Origin: Atopobiaceae bacterium UBA5363
GTDB taxonomy: Bacteria > Actinomycetota > Coriobacteriia > Coriobacteriales > Atopobiaceae
Direction of reading: 5' to 3'
Length of the DNA stretch: 17,557 nt
Assembly: GCA_002407925.1 (NCBI GenBank)
Contig: DHPN01000018.1
Location: 1 to 17,557, forward strand
The notes under the pieces were generated by a model. That model was given only the letters and a program-made list of their open reading frames with translations. It was not told where the DNA came from and did no database searches. Shown piece by piece: positions 1 through 7,779 of the stretch (positions within the stretch are counted from its first letter, which is position 1; each line of letters opens with the position of its first letter). Both the position numbers and the translations under genes were made by a program.

Positions 1-336
1 GCTGCGTTGCGTTCTAGTGGCAGCTATTTTGCATGGGATCTCTACAACGCTGATCGTGCGCGCCTTGGGCGTATCGTAGACCAACTTACCGACGGTACTC
101 TTGCACGTCTTTCGGGCAATTTTGAATCAATTCATGATTATCTCATGTCAAGCAACGATCCTGATCTTGTGATGAAGGATTTTTATGCGTACGTGCAGGC
201 GTGGGAGGAACTGACGGCTGCCTACAGCGACAAGCCCAGTTGGTGCAAAACATGCGTTCACAATACCGCTGAATCAGGCTATTTTTCCTCCGACCGAACC
301 ATTCGCGAGTATGCCAATGAAATTTGGCATGTATAG
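1..336 (+). CDS. glgP: Glycogen phosphorylase, C-terminal fragment (5' end outside window)
   Basis: This is the last 111 codons of a glycogen/maltodextrin phosphorylase, a GT35, pyridoxal-phosphate enzyme that releases glucose-1-phosphate from the non-reducing ends of cytoplasmic alpha-glucan. The reading frame is open from base 1 to the TAG at 334-336, so the start is off the left edge. The visible part shows the family's C-terminal signature: a D-F-Y-A-Y helix, an A-Y-S-D-x-x-S-W stretch, and then SGYFSSDRTIREYANEIW, which matches the conserved final helix region. The catalytic core and the PLP lysine lie outside the window, so activity cannot be judged. It is followed by glgC after a 78-base gap and is probably the upstream gene of the same operon. 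The family call is confident. Whether the substrate is glycogen or maltodextrin is inferred from the neighbours. Confidence 0.9.
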   Translation, partial: AALRSSGSYFAWDLYNADRARLGRIVDQLTDGTLARLSGNFESIHDYLMSSNDPDLVMKDFYAYVQAWEELTAAYSDKPSWCKTCVHNTAESGYFSSDRTIREYANEIWHV

Positions 337-353
337 AAAGTGGGGGCCGCGAT

Positions 354-374
354 TACTAAGCGGCTACTAAGCGG
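354..374 (+). repeat. Two adjacent near-identical copies of tactaagcgg in the glgP-glgC gap
   Basis: The 10-base word tactaagcgg occurs at 354-363 and again at 365-374, a period of 11 bases, close to one helical turn. GCCGC at 346-350 can also pair with GCGGC at 360-364, giving a small hairpin. The repeat sits about 40 bases before the glgC start, where an operator or a leader structure could lie. It is short enough to be chance, and no function is claimed. Confidence 0.4.
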
Positions 375-414
375 TGCCCTTCGGGAGAATGAGGGACGAA
401 AGGGGAAATGGGCC

Positions 415-1566
415 ATGAGCAAAACCGAATGCATTGCGATGTTGCTCGCGGGCGGACGAGGCAGTAGGTTGGGTGTACTTACCAGTAAGATCGCCAAACC
501 AGCAGTCTCATTTGGAGCGAAGTATCGCATTATTGATTTCGTGCTTTCCAATTGTGCAAACTCAGGGATCGATACGGTAGGGGTGCTCACGCAATATCGT
601 CCATATCTCCTTCACTCATATGTAGGAAACGGGAGCGCTTGGGATCTCGACAACATCAATGGAGGAGGCATTTCCATCCTGCCTCCGTATGAAACTCAAA
701 CGAGTAGCGCTTGGTATGCAGGTACTGCTGATGCAATCACACAAAATATAGGCTTTATAGAGCAAAATGATCCAGACTATGTTCTGATCCTTTCAGGAGA
801 TCAGCTCTATCGCATGGACTATCAAAAGATGCTTGATGTCCATAAAAAGCATAACGCAGACCTTACCATTGCGGTTATGCCCGTCGCATGGGAGGAAGCC
901 TCGCGCTTCGGCATCATGACCCAAGACGAAGACGGAAAAATACTCAATTTTTCGGAGAAACCTGAAAAGCCAGAGAGCAACCTTGCATCGATGGGAATCT
1001 ATATCTTCAATACAAAGCTCTTAGTTGAGACATTGAAAGCTGATGCTATCGACCAGACTTCAGAGCATGATTTCGGCAAGAACATTATTCCAAAGCTGCT
1101 TGCTGACGGCAAACAGCTCTACACGTATCAATTTAATGGCTTTTGGCGCGATGTGGGCACTATTTCTAGCTATCACGAAACAAGTATGGACCTGCTTGGG
1201 TCTCACCCGGCGCTTGACCTTTTCACACCAGATTTTCCCATTCTTTCCAACTCGTCCACGCGTCCGCCAGCATATGTCGGCTCCAATGCCCATATCGATG
1301 ACTGCTTTGTCGGTAACGGTGCACAGGTCCTGGGTACGATTCGTCATTCGATCGTCTCGACAGACACCTTCATAGGCGAGAGAGCCGTTATTGAAGACTC
1401 CGTCCTTCTTCCCGGTTGTACCGTTAAAGCTGGAGCTCATATTGTAAGGGCGATACTCGGTGAGCATTCAGTTGTTGAAGAGGATGTTGCTCTCGGCAGC
1501 ATTGACATGACCAGAGACACTGCGGTAATTGGCGACGATGTTGTGGTCGGGAAAGGAGAGGAGTAG
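415..1566 (+). CDS. glgC: Glucose-1-phosphate adenylyltransferase, catalytic subunit (ADP-glucose pyrophosphorylase)
   Basis: It makes ADP-glucose from ATP and glucose-1-phosphate, the committed step of bacterial glycogen synthesis, in the cytoplasm. The 383-residue protein has an N-terminal nucleotidyltransferase fold with the nucleotide loop GGRGSRL (residues 13-19), AKPAVSFGAKYRIIDF (about 27-42), the catalytic aspartate in LSGDQLYRMDY (D129), the sugar-phosphate lysine in FSEKP (K182), HDFGKNIIP (218-226) and WRDVGTI (244-250). From about residue 285 a hexapeptide-type left-handed beta-helix follows, as in the family. I chose the ATG at 415 because AGGGG at 401-405 is a well-placed ribosome binding site and homologues begin there. 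A GTG at 340 is in frame and would add 25 unlikely residues. The next gene encodes the GlgD partner, starting 2 bases after this stop, so a GlgC/GlgD hetero-oligomer is likely. Confidence 0.95.
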   Translation: MSKTECIAMLLAGGRGSRLGVLTSKIAKPAVSFGAKYRIIDFVLSNCANSGIDTVGVLTQYRPYLLHSYVGNGSAWDLDNINGGGISILPPYETQTSSAWYAGTADAITQNIGFIEQNDPDYVLILSGDQLYRMDYQKMLDVHKKHNADLTIAVMPVAWEEASRFGIMTQDEDGKILNFSEKPEKPESNLASMGIYIFNTKLLVETLKADAIDQTSEHDFGKNIIPKLLADGKQLYTYQFNGFWRDVGTISSYHETSMDLLGSHPALDLFTPDFPILSNSSTRPPAYVGSNAHIDDCFVGNGAQVLGTIRHSIVSTDTFIGERAVIEDSVLLPGCTVKAGAHIVRAILGEHSVVEEDVALGSIDMTRDTAVIGDDVVVGKGEE

Positions 1567-1568
1567 AG

Positions 1569-2663
1569 ATGCAAAACGCCATTGGACTCATCACGGCTAA
1601 CTACTCTACAAAAGAACCAAGTGTCCTTACCGAGAGCCGACCCATAGCTTCGTTGCCCTTTCTTGGCCGTTATCGTCTTGTTGACTTCGCTTTGTCAAAC
1701 ATGGTTAACGCCGGCATCACTACGGTAGGTCTTGTCATGCCATATAATTACCGCTCATTGACAGACCATGTTGGTGCAGGTAAAGATTGGGGCTTGTCAC
1801 GCAAAAAAGGAGGTTTATTCAACCTGCCAGGTTCTGCCTTTGGTACTTCGCGTACAGGTTCACGCTTCCTTGTGCGAGATCTCGTTCATAACAAAATATT
1901 TTTTGAGCGCTCCCATGAAGACTACGTAATTTTATCTTCATGCAATTTTGTTTACAACATGGATTATCGAAATCTCATATCAGCTCATGCGAGTTCTGGT
2001 GCCGACATTACTGTGCTGACCCAAACCGCCAAGGGCAAGGATGAGGACGTTATTGGCTTTGATGTTGAGGGCAACCGTGTCAAGGGACTCAAGCATGGCG
2101 TAGTTTTTGGTGATACAGCCTTCCTTGACTGCTTTGTAATTGGTCGCAAAGCACTGCTGCAGATGCTTGAATGGTATGAGGCCACTGATTATCTTGACAT
2201 TTTTGAAGCTCTTTCAAGCGACTATGAGCGCGTCAATGTCCAATCCTTCAACTATGAGGGCTATATGGTGCCTGTCTTCAATACACGAGCGTATTTCAAA
2301 GCAAATATGGATTTGCTGCGTCCTGAAGTCTCTGATGAGCTATTTCCTGTTGAGCGGCCGATCAGGACCAAAGCTCACGATAATGCACCCGCCAAATTCG
2401 AAAGTGGCTCTCATGTCACAAATGCCCATATATCAGGAAGCTGCCGCATTTACGGTTCAGTTGCCGATTCGATTCTAGGTCGAAGTGTCGTTGTCGAGAG
2501 CGGAGCAGCCGTACGTAATTCTATAGTTATGCAGAACTGCATTATCAAAAGTGGGGCACACGTTGAAAATGCAATTGTTGATCGCAACAATATTGTGCCT
2601 GCGGGTACAGAACTGCGTGGCACACCTGACGCGCTCTTCATAAAAGGAAAGGCACGCGAGTAG
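1569..2663 (+). CDS. glgD: GlgD, non-catalytic or regulatory subunit of ADP-glucose pyrophosphorylase
   Basis: This 364-residue protein is a GlgC paralogue of the GlgD type. In Firmicutes GlgD pairs with GlgC and raises its activity. The fold is shared: LGRYRLVDFALSN (about residues 32-44) matches the GlgC YRIIDFVLSN region, MPYNYRSLTDHVG follows, and hexapeptide beta-helix repeats fill about 275-345. The active site is not intact. The glycine-rich GGxGxRL nucleotide loop is replaced by a sequence around residues 10-25 with no glycines, and the catalytic LSGDQLY of GlgC reads LSSCNFVYNMDY here (about 122-133), losing the aspartate. It is therefore probably a regulatory or structural subunit. 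The start is ATG at 1569, with AAAGGAG in the end of glgC as ribosome binding site, which suggests coupled translation. Confidence 0.9.
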   Translation: MQNAIGLITANYSTKEPSVLTESRPIASLPFLGRYRLVDFALSNMVNAGITTVGLVMPYNYRSLTDHVGAGKDWGLSRKKGGLFNLPGSAFGTSRTGSRFLVRDLVHNKIFFERSHEDYVILSSCNFVYNMDYRNLISAHASSGADITVLTQTAKGKDEDVIGFDVEGNRVKGLKHGVVFGDTAFLDCFVIGRKALLQMLEWYEATDYLDIFEALSSDYERVNVQSFNYEGYMVPVFNTRAYFKANMDLLRPEVSDELFPVERPIRTKAHDNAPAKFESGSHVTNAHISGSCRIYGSVADSILGRSVVVESGAAVRNSIVMQNCIIKSGAHVENAIVDRNNIVPAGTELRGTPDALFIKGKARE

Positions 2664-2673
2664 AGGAACTGAA

Positions 2674-4164
2674 ATGGCTGATAGAGTTAGAAGAAAAATC
2701 CGGATACTTTTTGCTGCTTCTGAGGCGGTCCCCTTTGCTAAAACGGGGGGCCTAGGCGATGTGGCAGGCTCTCTTCCCCGAGCTCTCAAGCGTGCGGGTG
2801 CAAAAGTGGCGGTCATTTTACCTAAATACGGCACCATACCTGAAAGCTTTCGCGGCACCATGAAGCATGTGGCTGACTTTTATGTGCCATTGGCATGGCG
2901 CAACGTCTATTGCGGCATTGAAAGGCTCACATTCCAAGGTTTGGATTTTTACTTCATTGATAATGAGGACTACTTCAAGAGGGATTCTCTCTATGGATAC
3001 TTTGACGATGGAGAGCGTTTTGCATTTTTCTCCAAGGCCATTTGTGAGGCTATCGAAAAAGTTCCTGAGCTTGAGTGTGATGTGCTGCATTGCAATGACT
3101 GGCAGACAGCTCTCGCTCCAGTTTTTTTGCGTGAGTTCTACCAGAAATCCCCTGTCTGCTCTCGTGTGAAGACGATCTTTACCGTACATAACGTTAAGTT
3201 TCAAGGGCAGTATTCAGATAAGATGCTTGCAGACGTCCTTGGACTTGATGGCATACCCGCTGCCGCCAGCCAGCTTCGTTGTGACATCTCATCGATCAAC
3301 TACATGAAGGCTGCGCTTCTGTATGCTGACATGATATCTACGGTAAGTCCCACCTATGCCCGTGAGCTACAGATGCCGTTTTATGGCGAGGGCCTTGATG
3401 ATATCTTCCGGGAGCGTTCATGGTGTTTGCATGGGATACTCAACGGCATTGATACGATTAAGTGGAATCCGGTAAGCGATACAAACATTCCAGTGAATTT
3501 TTCAAAAAAAGATCTAGCAGGAAAGGCAGAGGATAAAGCCGCGCTACAAAAAGAGCTTGGGCTGCGTGTCGATGCCAGTTGCCCTCTTGTCGTTATGGTG
3601 GGTCGCCTCACCAATCAGAAGGGCCTAGGGTTGGTGCGCTTCGCGATGGATCGCATAGTGAGCCGTGGCATACAAATAGCGATACTTGGTACTGGGGATG
3701 CAGATCAAGAAGATGCGTTTCGCTATTTCGACAAGAAGTATGGGGACATGATGTGCGCTCGCATCTCCTTTGATGACGGACTCGCCCATCGTATGTATGC
3801 GGCTGGAGACATGCTGCTCATGCCGTCCGAGTTTGAACCATGCGGGCTTGCCCAAATGTTTGCCATGCGGTACGGCACTCTTCCTGTGGTACGTGAAACG
3901 GGAGGCCTTGCTGATAGCGTGGAACCCTACAACCAGTTTACTGGGGAGGGCACCGGCTTTAGCTTCACCAATATGAACGCTGATGAGATGTCTGACTGCT
4001 TGTTCAGGGCCTGTGAGGTGTTCTGGACAAAAAAAGAGGTCTGGGAGAAATTACGTCACCAAGCGATGAACGCTGACTTCAGTTGGCATCGTGCAGCAAA
4101 TGAATATATGGATATGTATCATGACTTGCATCCCGAAATCATTCGGTATAACAAGAGGAGATAG
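2674..4164 (+). CDS. glgA: Glycogen synthase, ADP-glucose dependent (GT5)
   Basis: It transfers glucose from ADP-glucose to the non-reducing end of an alpha-1,4-glucan in the cytoplasm. The 496-residue length is normal for bacterial GlgA. The GT-B fold shows KTGGLGDV (residues 23-30, with the ADP-glucose-binding lysine K23), HCNDWQTAL (about 139-147), FTVHNVKFQGQ (about 169-179), the start of the second Rossmann domain at GRLTNQKG (310-317), the nucleotide-sugar signature EFEPCGLAQMFAMRYGT (386-402) and ETGGL (408-412). The start is ATG at 2674, preceded by AGAGGA at 2662-2667, which overlaps the end of glgD. It is the third of four closely spaced genes, so it should be made together with its substrate supplier GlgC/GlgD. 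Confidence 0.96.
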   Translation: MADRVRRKIRILFAASEAVPFAKTGGLGDVAGSLPRALKRAGAKVAVILPKYGTIPESFRGTMKHVADFYVPLAWRNVYCGIERLTFQGLDFYFIDNEDYFKRDSLYGYFDDGERFAFFSKAICEAIEKVPELECDVLHCNDWQTALAPVFLREFYQKSPVCSRVKTIFTVHNVKFQGQYSDKMLADVLGLDGIPAAASQLRCDISSINYMKAALLYADMISTVSPTYARELQMPFYGEGLDDIFRERSWCLHGILNGIDTIKWNPVSDTNIPVNFSKKDLAGKAEDKAALQKELGLRVDASCPLVVMVGRLTNQKGLGLVRFAMDRIVSRGIQIAILGTGDADQEDAFRYFDKKYGDMMCARISFDDGLAHRMYAAGDMLLMPSEFEPCGLAQMFAMRYGTLPVVRETGGLADSVEPYNQFTGEGTGFSFTNMNADEMSDCLFRACEVFWTKKEVWEKLRHQAMNADFSWHRAANEYMDMYHDLHPEIIRYNKRR

Positions 4165-4167
4165 TTT

Positions 4168-7100
4168 GTGAGAGCTCGTCATGTCACCTCCGACAGATCC
4201 TACCGCAAGCCTTTTGGTGCCGCCCCAACAGGCGGCACCATCGTATTGGCCATAGATGTCTGGGATGAACCAGACGCTTCTGCTCAGCTTAGGCTATGGA
4301 CAGACGATAAAGGCGAGCAACTCATTGGTATGCAATGTAGCCACAGGGAAGATTGCCTTCGCTTCACGGCAAGCATTTCTTTTGAACAGCCAGATATTGT
4401 CTGGTACAGTTTTAACATACGCGCCGGCAATGGAGACATATGGCGCTATGGGGCACGTGAAGGCTGCCCTGTTGGAGAAGGTGCTTTTGCGTATGCTAAT
4501 CCGCCATCATTCCAGCTGACAATTTACTCAAGTGATCGTGCTGTAGCTCCTGAGTGGTATAGGCATGCAGTCGTATATCAAATATTCCCCGACCGTTTTC
4601 ATAGGGGAGCAGATTGGAAACGTCGCGTAGAATCACTAAAAAAACCTCGCAAGGGTGCCAAGCGCGACCTCGTAGAAAATTGGGACAGCACTCCTTATTA
4701 CAAACGCAACAGAGATGGCAGCATTGCAGTTTGGGACTTTTACGGTGGCACCCTGGAAGGAATACAAGAAAAGCTCGGCTACCTGCATGATCTTGGTATC
4801 ACTTGTATCTACCTTAACCCCATCTTTGAGGCAGCGTCAAACCATCGCTACGATACCGGCGACTACCTTGTAATCGACCCCATACTAGGCGATGAAACAA
4901 GTTTTCGCCGTCTTTGTTGCGCTGCTGCTAAACGTGGCATCTCAGTGATACTTGATGGTGTTTTCAACCATACAGGTGATGACTCGCGCTATTTCAATCG
5001 CTATGGTAACTATCCTGATGTTGGTGCTTGGCAGTCTGTTCATTCAACATACAGGAGCTGGTATAAGATCAAACCCGACGGCACCTATACCAGTTGGTGG
5101 GGCGTCGCCAACATGCCGGATCTCAATGAGCAAAATCCTGACTATCGTCAATATATTTGTGGCAGAGATGGCGTTGTGCGCCACTGGCTGCGTGCTGGTG
5201 CGCGTGGGTGGCGCCTTGACGTGGCCGATGAACTTCCGGACGATTTTATTGCCGACATAAAGCAGGCTTCGCTAGCTGAGAAAAACGATGCCGTGCTTCT
5301 TGGGGAAGTTTGGGAGGATGCAACCACAAAGAGAGCCTATGGACAGCTTCGACGCTATTTTTGGGGAAATGAGCTTGATGGCACCATGAACTATCCCCTG
5401 CGTCATGTGCTGCTGCATTTTTTAACAGGAAAAGAGAATGCACCTGAGGCAGCCATAGAGCTTGAGACGCTGCGCGAGAACTACCCAAGGGATATTTTCT
5501 ATTCAGAACTTAATATGCTTGGCAGCCATGACCGTGTAAGGCTGCTTACAATCCTTGGCAACACGCCTAAGCCAGACACTCTTGGTGAAGAGCAGAAAGC
5601 TCACTTTCATCTTGATCGTGACCATCGTAGTCTCGCTGTGAGCAGGCTATGGATAGCAGCTTTGCTCCAAATGACTCTTCCGGGCGTTCCCTGCATTTAT
5701 TATGGTGACGAGGCTGGCTGTGAGGGCTATGCCGATCCATACAATCGAGGCCCATTCCCCTGGGGTCATGAGGACTCAAATTGCACGGCCATTTTTCGCA
5801 ATGCAATCGCTTTGCGAAAAACTATGCCTGTGCTTGTGAACGGTGAGTTCAAGCCATTTGCTGAGGGCGAAGATGTGCTTGGGTTTTGGAGATGGGACAA
5901 GGGCGTAGCGGTTTGCGTCTTGGTAAATCGTAGTACTACGCTGGCCCATCGTGTATCTGTTGCTATGCATGGTGAACAGGTCGATGAGGTTATAAGTGGC
6001 AATTCACCTGAAGTTTCAGGCAATAGTGTCTCTGTGCAGCTTTGGCCGCTGGGGACTGCGGTGCTCTATTTTCATCCCGCCCAGCGCCTTCAAAAGCCCA
6101 TGCCGGCGGGGATGGGCGTACTTGCCCACATCACTTCGCTGCCAAATCAGGCACATCCCGGCATGTCAGGTACGCTCGGTGAGCCTGCGAGACACTTTGT
6201 CGACTGGCTGGCGCAGGCAGGACAGAAATATTGGCAAGTGCTTCCGATAAACCCCACAGATGAATTTGGGTCGCCCTATGCAGGTCTATCTGCCTTTGCA
6301 GGCAATCCTGCCCTTCTTGAGGGATACAGAGAGGGACCGACAGCGTTTGATACAAGTTTTGAGTCTCAGCCGGTTTATCGACGCTTTTGTGAGGCGAATG
6401 AAGAGTGGCTGCTTCCCTATGCCACATTTCGTGCAATAAAAGCACGCCTCGGTGAGGCTCTTCCATGGACAGAGTGGCCAGAGAAATACCGCCGATGGGA
6501 TCCAGAGCTGGCTGAGAGCCATGAGCTTAAGGGCAACGTCGAGCGCTGTTGTCGTATCCAGTATGAGTTTATGCGCCAGTGGGACGACTTGCATAACTAT
6601 GCTCATAGTCAAGGCGTTTTGATCATCGGCGACATGCCAATGTACATATCCGCCGATTCTGCTGATGTTTGGAGTGAGCCTGAGCTGTTTGAGCTTGATG
6701 GGTCTGGTCGACCAGTTGGGGTTGCTGGCGTGCCGCCTGACTATTTCAACGATAAGGGGCAGCTGTGGGGTAATCCAACATATGACTGGGATGCGATGCG
6801 CCAAACGCATTACTCATGGTGGATGCGCCGCTTTCGTAGGATGCTTGAGCTCTACGACTATGTGAGGCTTGACCACTTTTTGGGCTTTTCCTCCTATTAC
6901 CGTATCCCCGAGGATCACACGCCAAAAGAGGGAAGTTGGTGCTATGGGCCAGGACTTGAGCTTTTTTCTCAGGTGTTTTCTCGGCTTGGTACCATGCCAT
7001 TCATTGCGGAGGATTTAGGGATCGTCACTCCTGCCGTGCGTGCTCTAGTTGCGGAAATAGGCATCCCCGGGATGGATGTTGTACAGTTTGCTGATGAGGA

Positions 7101-7452
7101 CGTGCATAAAACCTATCATCCCAAGCCAAATAAAGTTGTCTACACTTCTACGCATGATACATCCACCCTGCTTGGCTGGTGTATGCATAGCTTTGGGCCT
7201 GAGTCTGCTTCCCAGAGCTGTTCTCATATCTGCACTGAGGCCCTTTGTTCTTCTGCGCCTGTGGTGATGGTCTCTTTACAAGACGTGCTTGGGCTTGACG
7301 ATAAGGCCCGTATGAACACGCCTGGGGTAGCCGAGGGAAACTGGAAATGGAGTGCTACCGAAGAACAGCTCTCTGGCTCCTTCGAGAAGCTTAAGAATCT
7401 CGCCAAACGTTGCGGGCGTTTTTCACCGGCCTCTCCTCTGAAAGATAGCTAA
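4168..7452 (+). CDS. Fusion protein: GH13 glycogen-debranching/neopullulanase-like hydrolase joined to GH77 4-alpha-glucanotransferase (MalQ)
   Basis: The 1094 residues hold two enzymes. Residues 1-125 form a beta-rich N-terminal domain like those before neopullulanases and cyclomaltodextrinases. Residues 130-640 are a GH13 alpha-amylase barrel with DGVFNH (263-268), GWRLDVADE (347-355, nucleophile D351), LLGEVWED (377-384, acid/base E380) and LGSHDR (451-456, transition-state aspartate D455). From about residue 645 a GH77 domain begins (AGMGVLAHITSLP), with SPYAGLSAFAGNP (702-714), RLDHF (nucleophile D902), IAEDLG (acid/base E948) and STHD (D997), ending with LQDVLGL and ARMNTPG. It probably hydrolyses and disproportionates short or branched maltodextrins left by GlgP. 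The start is GTG at 4168, 7 bases after AGGAG and 3 bases after the glgA stop. The stretch between D997 and LQDVLGL seems about 20 residues shorter than in stand-alone MalQ, by my recollection of the family. The exact GH13 specificity cannot be told from motifs. Confidence 0.88.
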   Translation: MRARHVTSDRSYRKPFGAAPTGGTIVLAIDVWDEPDASAQLRLWTDDKGEQLIGMQCSHREDCLRFTASISFEQPDIVWYSFNIRAGNGDIWRYGAREGCPVGEGAFAYANPPSFQLTIYSSDRAVAPEWYRHAVVYQIFPDRFHRGADWKRRVESLKKPRKGAKRDLVENWDSTPYYKRNRDGSIAVWDFYGGTLEGIQEKLGYLHDLGITCIYLNPIFEAASNHRYDTGDYLVIDPILGDETSFRRLCCAAAKRGISVILDGVFNHTGDDSRYFNRYGNYPDVGAWQSVHSTYRSWYKIKPDGTYTSWWGVANMPDLNEQNPDYRQYICGRDGVVRHWLRAGARGWRLDVADELPDDFIADIKQASLAEKNDAVLLGEVWEDATTKRAYGQLRRYFWGNELDGTMNYPLRHVLLHFLTGKENAPEAAIELETLRENYPRDIFYSELNMLGSHDRVRLLTILGNTPKPDTLGEEQKAHFHLDRDHRSLAVSRLWIAALLQMTLPGVPCIYYGDEAGCEGYADPYNRGPFPWGHEDSNCTAIFRNAIALRKTMPVLVNGEFKPFAEGEDVLGFWRWDKGVAVCVLVNRSTTLAHRVSVAMHGEQVDEVISGNSPEVSGNSVSVQLWPLGTAVLYFHPAQRLQKPMPAGMGVLAHITSLPNQAHPGMSGTLGEPARHFVDWLAQAGQKYWQVLPINPTDEFGSPYAGLSAFAGNPALLEGYREGPTAFDTSFESQPVYRRFCEANEEWLLPYATFRAIKARLGEALPWTEWPEKYRRWDPELAESHELKGNVERCCRIQYEFMRQWDDLHNYAHSQGVLIIGDMPMYISADSADVWSEPELFELDGSGRPVGVAGVPPDYFNDKGQLWGNPTYDWDAMRQTHYSWWMRRFRRMLELYDYVRLDHFLGFSSYYRIPEDHTPKEGSWCYGPGLELFSQVFSRLGTMPFIAEDLGIVTPAVRALVAEIGIPGMDVVQFADEDVHKTYHPKPNKVVYTSTHDTSTLLGWCMHSFGPESASQSCSHICTEALCSSAPVVMVSLQDVLGLDDKARMNTPGVAEGNWKWSATEEQLSGSFEKLKNLAKRCGRFSPASPLKDS

Positions 7453-7521
7453 TTTTATTGTCAAGACAGTCTGTGTTGATGCAAGATATAGAATTTGCGT
7501 GTATCCTAAGGGCGGCGAAGA

Positions 7522-7606
7522 GGGGGCGTGGCGCAATTGGCAGACGCAGGGGACTTAAAATCCTCCAGCTTCGGCTTTGTGGGTTCAAGTCCCACCGCCC
7601 CCACCA
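7522..7606 (+). tRNA. tRNA-Leu (anticodon TAA, reads UUA/UUG)
   Basis: A full class II tRNA of 85 bases. The acceptor stem is GGGGGCG paired with CGCCCCC, the anticodon loop is CTTAAAA with anticodon TAA, the long variable arm folds on agcttcggct, and the T arm is gtggg-ttcaagt-cccac. The discriminator A and the CCA end are encoded (7603-7606). A long variable arm with TAA fits leucine. It lies 69 bases after the glycogen operon. I could not place a well-spaced promoter in that gap, so read-through from the operon is possible. Confidence 0.96.
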
Positions 7607-7683
7607 GATGCTTCATTTCCCCTTATTTTTCTATTCATACTTATAGCAAAGCTCTAGCTTGCATATTGCCCCAAGCGAAAAAA

Positions 7684-7758
7684 TGGTGCCCCCAACCAGA
7701 TTCGAACTGGTGTTGCCGCCTTGAAAGGGCGATGTCCTAACCGTTAGACGATGGGGAC
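7684..7758 (-). tRNA. tRNA-Glu (anticodon TTC)
   Basis: A 75-base tRNA on the minus strand. The acceptor stem is GTCCCCA with TGGGGGC (one G-T pair), the anticodon arm is cgccctttcaaggcg with anticodon TTC, the T arm is accag-ttcgaat-ctggt, and CCA is encoded. It starts 21 bases after the stop of the upstream minus-strand gene, so it may be processed from that transcript or use a promoter inside that coding region. It converges with the tRNA-Leu gene. The 77 bases between them contain a T-rich run around 7621-7636 but no strong terminator hairpin. Confidence 0.96.
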
Positions 7759-7779
7759 GCATTCCGCAGTATAGCAAAC

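Noticed and set aside
340..414. N-terminal extension of glgC from GTG 340
   Set aside because: It has no suitable ribosome binding site, encodes residues unlike GlgC N-termini, and a good site precedes ATG 415.
6286..6810. 174-residue minus-strand open frame inside the GH77 domain
   Set aside because: The plus-strand frame is conserved catalytic sequence; the antisense frame has no recognisable domain.
7405..7423. AAACG...CGTTT followed by T-run near the end of the fusion gene, as an operon terminator
   Set aside because: The stem has only 5 pairs, lies inside the coding region 29 bases before the stop, and encodes the normal protein end.
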